Shown here: one piece after another, positions 60,101-64,000 of the stretch | Position numbering within the stretch: the stretch's first letter is position 1 | Layout of the letters: every line of letters begins with the position of its first letter | From: Lentisphaeria bacterium | GTDB taxonomy: Bacteria > Verrucomicrobiota > Lentisphaeria > Oligosphaerales > Oligosphaeraceae | DNA: 64,000 nucleotides | Reading direction: 5' to 3' | Assembly (NCBI GenBank): GCA_024405215.1 | Contig: JAKSPB010000001.1 | Span: 48,104-112,103, forward strand | The notes under the pieces: model-generated | The model's database searches: none | Told to the model about the DNA's origin: nothing | What the model saw: only the letters and a program-made list of their open reading frames with translations | Translations under genes and position numbers: made by a program

Positions 60101-60450
60101 TCGGGAACGCCAATATTTCCCGCTATTTCCTGACGGTCCCGGCTGAAACCGAGGAATTCTCCGTTACAGTAACCGCCGTGCATTCTGGACGCTTCCATGC
60201 GGTGTTGCTCCGGCCGGACGGTTCCCTTGCCAGCGATGTCTGGGGGGAGAACCTGGGAGGCACGCGCCTCCCATGGTGCCAGTTTGACATCAGCGACGAT
60301 CCCTCTGCACGCATGACCGCCTCGGCCAGGGAACAGAAGACCGACGAATGCTGGACGCTGATCGTGGGCTTCGGCAATGACCTCAGTTTCCAGGTCGAGG
60401 GCATTCCCCAGGTGTTTTCCCTGCAGAAAATCCCCTTCCCGTCAAAGTAA
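57145..60450 (+). CDS. PL26-like exo-rhamnogalacturonan lyase, secreted
   Basis: The ATG at 57145 has a good GGAGGG 8 bases upstream and gives 1101 residues; the alternative ATG at 57181 lacks one. Residues 1-12 (MTEESFAKVQGK) include a translated end of the CTTTTGCAAAAG repeat; then comes a hydrophobic signal MLAITAFVFGIILSG. The layout follows PcRGLX-type enzymes (PL26): an N-terminal RIFT-barrel-like domain (VPVELLEEDGVAREAQIRF, WPDRSVRWVLLQF), a central alpha/alpha toroid (NYGDFYGERGINWTNNEYDF, QHSIGHTGAKRNTDATW, GNAGHTWSEGMIE) and C-terminal beta domains. Such enzymes cut rhamnogalacturonan from the reducing end. Assignment is by remembered sequence pattern; specificity not proven. Confidence 0.82.
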   Translation: MTEESFAKVQGKMLAITAFVFGIILSGAVRLDGQIPYKATGPAKYPVEYYRYYSPQVQYLPLSDKGLSYDDIGREALAFDSSEPIPRAHFFSAQDGQPSDYPATAVPVELLEEDGVAREAQIRFGFPFPEGAIRNLENVRVLSASKEPVPSQKSITALWPDRSVRWVLLQFRAPLAGNERTEYFVEFGSGVQDPIAEHPRMLTESAEQIHVDTGVLQADISKTAFRLLEQVICQGKAVGSFAPEGICAVNEGGERFGSASAVPSLVEITENGPQNATLLVEGDWGEAHIGKYSARLFFQAGSPVVEMEISYGNCELAHEFTDITSLGFSFVPASVPEQLTMDGFAVGQKGRIFQQTDEILSVGCVEQKQRISGTGRLLCQQGTVAFRLHDAWQRYPKAFSLSEQGMAFELLPELPSRTFGTDLPFYLQFPFCEGKYRFKWGIRFTEKVTIDFSGSSSAAVMSARKVIPCISQDYLSENRLFPGVLPQGDATFAEWNRNALSAFREHMKIKEKQREYGFLNYGDFYGERGINWTNNEYDFAHGLGMLFLRTRDRECYRWARIAARHQADVDIIHAYPDQLYLGTQCQHSIGHTGAKRNTDATWSYFLNDNNWGNAGHTWSEGMIESWLFEGDANVLDTALAMGEHLTRYAAPMFKRLGTHERSAGWLLKALMPFYALTGEQRYLDAALRVTEIALGEQKFAEGGAWPHLLPGDHAGFYKREETYGNCPFLINVLLEGLAAVYAQNGDPRIARSIVSGAKWLSRAFDSDQFAWPYSAQFDGRPCTKLRNDDNLLASSGMMLGGLLADDDEIFDQCRNIMLSSSFTGVNPHNNKISIDLSLSSNLMQAMMEYQKKHPEVKPYHYSLEEINAMLDCRKQPQFRIRGPELKSFRVILQKENATLKLLRLRHGSRPNPKPECEVVVSSPDGREIFRRSYGTSEIRREEEVPVAGKAGDEITVLVSDDLTGIWSVLPNDGYAVYAEIGEGNIVGNANISRYFLTVPAETEEFSVTVTAVHSGRFHAVLLRPDGSLASDVWGENLGGTRLPWCQFDISDDPSARMTASAREQKTDECWTLIVGFGNDLSFQVEGIPQVFSLQKIPFPSK
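57151..57175. repeat. Half-copy of the CTTTTGCAAAAG repeat inside a coding start
   Basis: GAGGAGTCTTTTGCAAAAGT (57151-57170) followed by CCAAG matches one end of the MITE-like repeats at 31958 and 55555. It lies within the first codons of the PL26-like gene. Confidence 0.6.
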
Positions 60451-60468
60451 GGCGAAACGGAAAATCCC

Positions 60469-61458
60469 ATGAAACTCTGTTTGATTGGCAGCCGTGGACA
60501 TGTCTGGTATGTCTTTGAAAGTCTGCCCTTTCTCCCGGAAGTCAATCTGGCTGCCATGACGACTGGCCGCCAGGGCGACTCGAGGGACAATCTCAATGCC
60601 TTCGCCGCAAGAGCCAATTTCTCGCCAGCCTGGTATGACGACTGGCAGAAGATGCTGGATGTGGAGAAGCCGGACATCGTCTCCGTGGACGGTCCATTCG
60701 AGGATCATGCGAAGATGTGCATCGCCGCCTTGGAACGGGGCATCCATGTCTTCTGCGAGAAGCCCATCGCGTTGACGCTGGAGGATCTGGACGCCGTGGA
60801 AGCGGCCTGGAGGAAAAGCAACGCGAAGATCATCTCCATGGTTGGGCTCCGCTATGACGCAGCCTTCTACCATGCCTGGACGCTGGTGCGTTCCGGCGCC
60901 ATCGGCGCCATCCGGCTCATCAGCACACGCAAATCCTACAAGCTGGGGACGCGCCCGGCCTTCTACGGCGAACGCGCCACCTACGGCGGGACGATTCCCT
61001 GGGTGGGAAGCCATGCCTTCGTCTGGTTCCTCTGCTTCTCCCAGGCGGATATCGTCTCCGTCTCCGCCATGCACTCTTCCGCGGAGAATGGCGGAAACGG
61101 CGACATGGAGATCGCCGCTCTCTGCCAGATGAAATTGAGCAACGGCGCCTTTGCGCAGGCATCCATCGACATCCTGCGTCCGGCTACGGCGCCGACCCAT
61201 GGCGACGACAGGATCCGCCTGGCGGGAAACAACGGCGTCATCGAAGTGGCGGACGGCGTGGTGAGGCTGATTGACGGCTCCGGCGAGCGGACGATCACCC
61301 CGCCTCCCTGTCCCCGGAAACTTTTCAGCGATTTCGTCCAGGAGCTTGAAGGAAAATCGGAGTGCCTTGTGACGGCGGAGGAGACTTTTGCCTTGACCCG
61401 CGCCGTCCTGCTGGCCCGAGAGGCCGCCGATACCGGAAAAAACATTTCTTTCCCATGA
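60469..61458 (+). CDS. Gfo/Idh/MocA-family oxidoreductase
   Basis: 329 residues; an NAD(P)-dependent sugar or inositol dehydrogenase type. The N-terminal Rossmann fold starts MKLCLIGSRGHVWYVF (the motif is degenerate, GSRGHV in place of GxGxxG). The family lysine is in VFCEKPIALTLEDL (EKP motif), and the C-terminal alpha/beta domain has the YDAAFYHAWTLVRSGAIG region and PWVGSHAF with the catalytic-type His. Substrate unknown; in this cluster a sugar acid or dehydro-sugar made by the lyase and esterase is plausible. Its stop codon lies within a CTTTTGCAAAAG repeat. Confidence 0.85.
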   Translation: MKLCLIGSRGHVWYVFESLPFLPEVNLAAMTTGRQGDSRDNLNAFAARANFSPAWYDDWQKMLDVEKPDIVSVDGPFEDHAKMCIAALERGIHVFCEKPIALTLEDLDAVEAAWRKSNAKIISMVGLRYDAAFYHAWTLVRSGAIGAIRLISTRKSYKLGTRPAFYGERATYGGTIPWVGSHAFVWFLCFSQADIVSVSAMHSSAENGGNGDMEIAALCQMKLSNGAFAQASIDILRPATAPTHGDDRIRLAGNNGVIEVADGVVRLIDGSGERTITPPPCPRKLFSDFVQELEGKSECLVTAEETFALTRAVLLAREAADTGKNISFP

Positions 61459-61477
61459 GCCTTTTGCAAAAGACTCT
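61457..61477. repeat. Half-copy of the CTTTTGCAAAAG repeat at a gene end
   Basis: GAGCCTTTTGCAAAAGACTC follows directly on the stop codon of the first Gfo/Idh/MocA gene and fills most of the gap to the next gene. Confidence 0.65.
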
Positions 61478-61498
61478 AACACTTGAGGAATCAATCAA

Positions 61499-62704
61499 AT
61501 GATCAACGTCGCCATCATCGGCATTTGTGGATACGCCCAGGAACATCTTCGGTATCTCCTTCCCATGGCAGAAAAGGGCCTCCTGCGCCTTTCGGCAGCC
61601 GTGGTGATCAATCAGGAAGAAGTCCCGGAGGAAGTCAAGAAGCTGAAAGGGCTCGGGGTGCGGATCTACCGCACGTCGGAAGAGATGTTCGCCGCGGAAC
61701 ACGGCCTGGATCTGGTGACCATTCCCACGGGGATTCCTTCGCATTATCCCCTGTCGCGCATGGCGATTGAGCATGGCTGCAATGTTTTGGTGGAAAAGCC
61801 GTTGTGCGGTTGCGTACAGGAGGGCCTTGCCTTCCTGGAGCTGGAGAAGCAGGCTCGGCAGTCGGGACTTTTCATTGCGGTCGGCTTCCAGCATGGGTAT
61901 GCGCCGGAATTCCATTTCGCCAAGGAGCTGATGCTGAATGGCCGTCTGGGGCGCCCCAGGCGCATTTCCGTGCTGGGCTTCTGGCCGCGAAATGACGAAT
62001 ATTACTCGCGGAACAGCTGGGTGGCCAGGCTCCGCGATGCCGCAGGCAATCCCGTCTATGATTCTCCTGCCTCCAACGCCTTCGCCCATTATCTGAACAT
62101 CTCGCTCTTCCTGTCGGGAAAGAGGCAGGAGGAGACGGCGTTCCCCAAGACGGTTTCCGCGGCGATGTTCCGCGCACGTCCGGAGATCGAGACCTTCGAT
62201 TCCTGCGCCATCACCTTGAAGACCGAGGAGGAGGCCAGCATCCGGCTCTTCCTCAGCCACGCCTGCGTGGAAAACCGGGATCCGCATATCGTCGTGGAGG
62301 CGGAAAGGGGCTCCTTCGACTGGCAGCTGAGCGGTCAATGGCAGATCCATGCGGAGGATGCGTATTACAATGGCGAAATCAACGGAGTCATCGCTTCCGG
62401 ATATGCCGTGAAACCCCATTCGGGAATGTTCCGGGACGTGCTGGCGCGGATCCACGACCCGAACCGTTTCGTCTATACTCCCGCCATGGCGTTCCCCCAT
62501 GCCTGCTGCATCGAGGCCATGCACAGAAGCACGCCCGTCCGATGCCTTGCGCCGGAGTTCTATTCGCGGCTGGAGGGGCGAAAGCAATACGCCGTCAAGG
62601 ATATCGAGCGTTACTTCACGGAAGCGTTCCAAGGTGCGGACCTCTTTGAAGAATGCCCCTGGGCGGGAACGGAACCGCAGTTTGCTGAAGTTCGCAGGGC
62701 TTGA
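61499..62704 (+). CDS. Gfo/Idh/MocA-family oxidoreductase (second copy)
   Basis: 401 residues. Rossmann motif VAIIGICGYAQEHL at the N terminus, the EKP motif in NVLVEKPLCGCVQEGL, and a C-terminal domain with VGFQHGYAPEFHFAKELM and VARLRDAAGNPVYDSPASNAFAHYL. Longer than its neighbour, with little sequence similarity beyond the family motifs, so it is not a recent duplicate. Presumably acts on a related sugar intermediate. The gene is followed 13 bp later by the AraC regulator, so operon membership is likely. Confidence 0.86.
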   Translation: MINVAIIGICGYAQEHLRYLLPMAEKGLLRLSAAVVINQEEVPEEVKKLKGLGVRIYRTSEEMFAAEHGLDLVTIPTGIPSHYPLSRMAIEHGCNVLVEKPLCGCVQEGLAFLELEKQARQSGLFIAVGFQHGYAPEFHFAKELMLNGRLGRPRRISVLGFWPRNDEYYSRNSWVARLRDAAGNPVYDSPASNAFAHYLNISLFLSGKRQEETAFPKTVSAAMFRARPEIETFDSCAITLKTEEEASIRLFLSHACVENRDPHIVVEAERGSFDWQLSGQWQIHAEDAYYNGEINGVIASGYAVKPHSGMFRDVLARIHDPNRFVYTPAMAFPHACCIEAMHRSTPVRCLAPEFYSRLEGRKQYAVKDIERYFTEAFQGADLFEECPWAGTEPQFAEVRRA

Positions 62705-62717
62705 GACGCGCCTCGCT

Positions 62718-63638
62718 ATGCAAAGGACTTACATCTGCTACGACAAGGAAGACGTCAAGCTCTTCGGATACAATGTAGGCAAGTATCCGCTGCATCATTT
62801 TACCTTCAAGCCGGCGAATCATCAGCAATGCCTTCAGCATCTGCCGGAAAACGGGGATGCTTCTTCGGTACAGCCCGCCATTGACTTTCCCGTGCAGATG
62901 GAGTTCACGGGGGAGGACGAATGGATTGCGGGATGCCATCGCCACCGGGTCAATTCCGATGTCTTTTCCGTGGAATATGTCCTGGAGGGAGAATTTCTTT
63001 TCCGCCAGCATGGAAAGAAATATGTTTGCACGCCGGGACAGGCCTTTCTGATTCATCTGAACGAAGAGTCTGAAATCACCTGCCAATGCGAGTATGCCAA
63101 GAAGCGGACCATGATTCTTTCCGGGCCGTCTCTGAACAACATGCTTGTCCTGCTGGGGTTGAAGGATGTGGATGTCGTCACCATCGCCGATGGAACCAGA
63201 ATCCTGGACATCTTCTTGCAGGCGTACGACATCTGTCTTAAGAACACCCAGGACAGCTATCGCGACATCTCCATGCTGGCCTACCGCATGCTGTTGGAAC
63301 TGGAGGCGAACCATCATCTGAAGACCCTGCCGTCCTCCCTGATTGCCGTCACGAAGTACATCCTGACTCATCTGAATGAAAATCTTGCCATTCCTGAATT
63401 GGCAAAAAACTGCGGAATCAGCCAGCCCACGCTTTTCAGGCTCTTTGAACGGCACCTGAAAGTCAGGCCAAGCAGGTACATCTCTGATTTGAGACTCTCC
63501 CGTGCCTGCACGCTCCTGAAGGCGAAACTCTATTCCATCAAGGAAATCGCCCAGATGACCGGGTTCTCCACGTCACAGTATTTTGCCAGCGAGTTCAAAA
63601 GAAAATACGGGGTGTCGCCAAGGGACTATGACAAATAG
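62718..63638 (+). CDS. AraC-family transcriptional regulator
   Basis: 306 residues from MQRTYICYDKEDVKLFGYNV; longer upstream frames overlap the oxidoreductase gene. The N-terminal part is a cupin-like sensor (VLEGEFLFRQHGKKYVCTPGQAFLIHL). The C-terminal 100 residues hold two HTH motifs: IPELAKNCGISQPTLFRLFERHL and IKEIAQMTGFSTSQYFASEFKRKYG. Such regulators activate sugar-use operons when a sugar binds the cupin. Target genes are presumably the upstream lyase/esterase/oxidoreductase cluster; operators are not visible by eye. Confidence 0.92.
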   Translation: MQRTYICYDKEDVKLFGYNVGKYPLHHFTFKPANHQQCLQHLPENGDASSVQPAIDFPVQMEFTGEDEWIAGCHRHRVNSDVFSVEYVLEGEFLFRQHGKKYVCTPGQAFLIHLNEESEITCQCEYAKKRTMILSGPSLNNMLVLLGLKDVDVVTIADGTRILDIFLQAYDICLKNTQDSYRDISMLAYRMLLELEANHHLKTLPSSLIAVTKYILTHLNENLAIPELAKNCGISQPTLFRLFERHLKVRPSRYISDLRLSRACTLLKAKLYSIKEIAQMTGFSTSQYFASEFKRKYGVSPRDYDK

Positions 63639-63804
63639 ACGGATGTTTTACGGAAAGAACTGAAATAATAGCGACCAATATTGATAGGATTACGAACATA
63701 ATATATAACTTTAAGGATTGCAAACATTTTTCCATTTAATAAAGTATGTTTTTGGCAGGGAGAAATCCCTGTGGAGTTGAAGCGTTTCTTTGGGAGATAG
63801 CATC

Positions 63805-64000
63805 GTGATAGATTTTTCGCACATCTGGGGCAAAGGCCAGCTGTTGAGTTTTTCCGGCTTGGACGGACAGACAGACTACCGCAACGGCCTTGTCCTGCGA
63901 ACACGCGCCGAGGCGATTGCCTTGGATGTCAAGCAGCCGGCCGCAGGCGCTGTGATTCGCTTTTCCGGCAGCGCTTTTGATGGCATTGACATCGCCGGAG
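63805..64000 (+). CDS. Unrecognised gene, N-terminal part (runs off the window)
   Basis: The GTG at 63805 has GGGAGA 8-13 bases upstream and opens a frame to the window edge: MIDFSHIWGKGQLLSFSGLD, then GQTDYRNGLVLRTRAEAIA and so on, about 65 residues. No signal peptide. The beginning resembles conserved N termini of cytoplasmic glycan-cluster proteins, but I cannot name a family. It lies 166 bp downstream of the AraC gene; the interval is AT-rich and probably contains its promoter. Confidence 0.55.
   Translation, partial: MIDFSHIWGKGQLLSFSGLDGQTDYRNGLVLRTRAEAIALDVKQPAAGAVIRFSGSAFDGIDIAG

Overview
The window looks like chromosome from a Lentisphaerota/Victivallales-type bacterium (PVC superphylum), probably a gut or sediment polysaccharide degrader. 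This is inferred from gene content: many carbohydrate-active enzymes (GH130, GH127, heparinase-like lyase, sialate O-acetylesterase, SGNH esterases, a PL26-like rhamnogalacturonan lyase, GH36- and GH39-like enzymes), Gfo/Idh/MocA oxidoreductases, small secreted lipoproteins and a VIT/vWA protein. No rRNA or marker gene settles the taxonomy. No CRISPR array was seen.

Layout. 1-3.7 kb: a decayed prophage (polyvalent protein, tape-measure-like protein, candidate tail chaperone, integrase stub) ending at a tRNA-Arg(TCT). 4-17.2 kb: housekeeping genes (clpB, hom, argG, dxs) mixed with carbohydrate genes (SGNH esterase, GH130, heparinase-like lyase) and two small lipoproteins. 17.3-20.3 kb: sialate O-acetylesterase and a metallophosphoesterase. 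20.4-26.3 kb: a complete bioB-D-A-W-F operon with a divergent LysR-type regulator. 26.7-31.9 kb: a three-gene glycan cluster (an unrecognised toroid-like protein, GH39-like, GH36/clan-D-like). 31.9-39.2 kb: an accessory island with a DinJ/YafQ toxin-antitoxin pair, a membrane protein and a giant RHS/YD-repeat lipoprotein, bounded by short repeats. 39.2-40.9 kb: a GH127 enzyme.

41.1-45.4 kb is the most interesting region. A secreted VIT/vWA protein ends in a glycine run, a hydrophobic stretch and a basic tail, like GlyGly-CTERM sorting signals. The next gene, 12 bp downstream, encodes a rhomboid-family (rhombosortase-like) protease with visible Ser and His active-site residues. The operon is preceded by a near-consensus -24/-12 sigma54 promoter, and a sigma54-dependent activator is encoded divergently. 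The four parts look like one dedicated, regulated surface-protein processing module.

45.5-53.9 kb: a type III restriction-modification locus (DUF4391-like, mod, Fic, res). mod is heavily damaged: two frameshifts (one through the catalytic DPPY motif), a displaced duplicate of its 5' end separated by a RAYT/REP insertion, and an rRNA-intervening-sequence-type element encoding a four-helix-bundle protein in its 3' part. Fic and res remain open. A scrap of phage polyvalent protein lies just beyond.

54-64 kb: a secreted helical-repeat protein, then a probable rhamnogalacturonan cluster (SGNH esterase, PL26-like lyase, two Gfo/Idh/MocA oxidoreductases, AraC regulator) and the start of an unrecognised gene. 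A dispersed repeat built on the palindrome CTTTTGCAAAAG occurs at five places between 32 and 61 kb and sits at the edges of accessory or carbohydrate modules.
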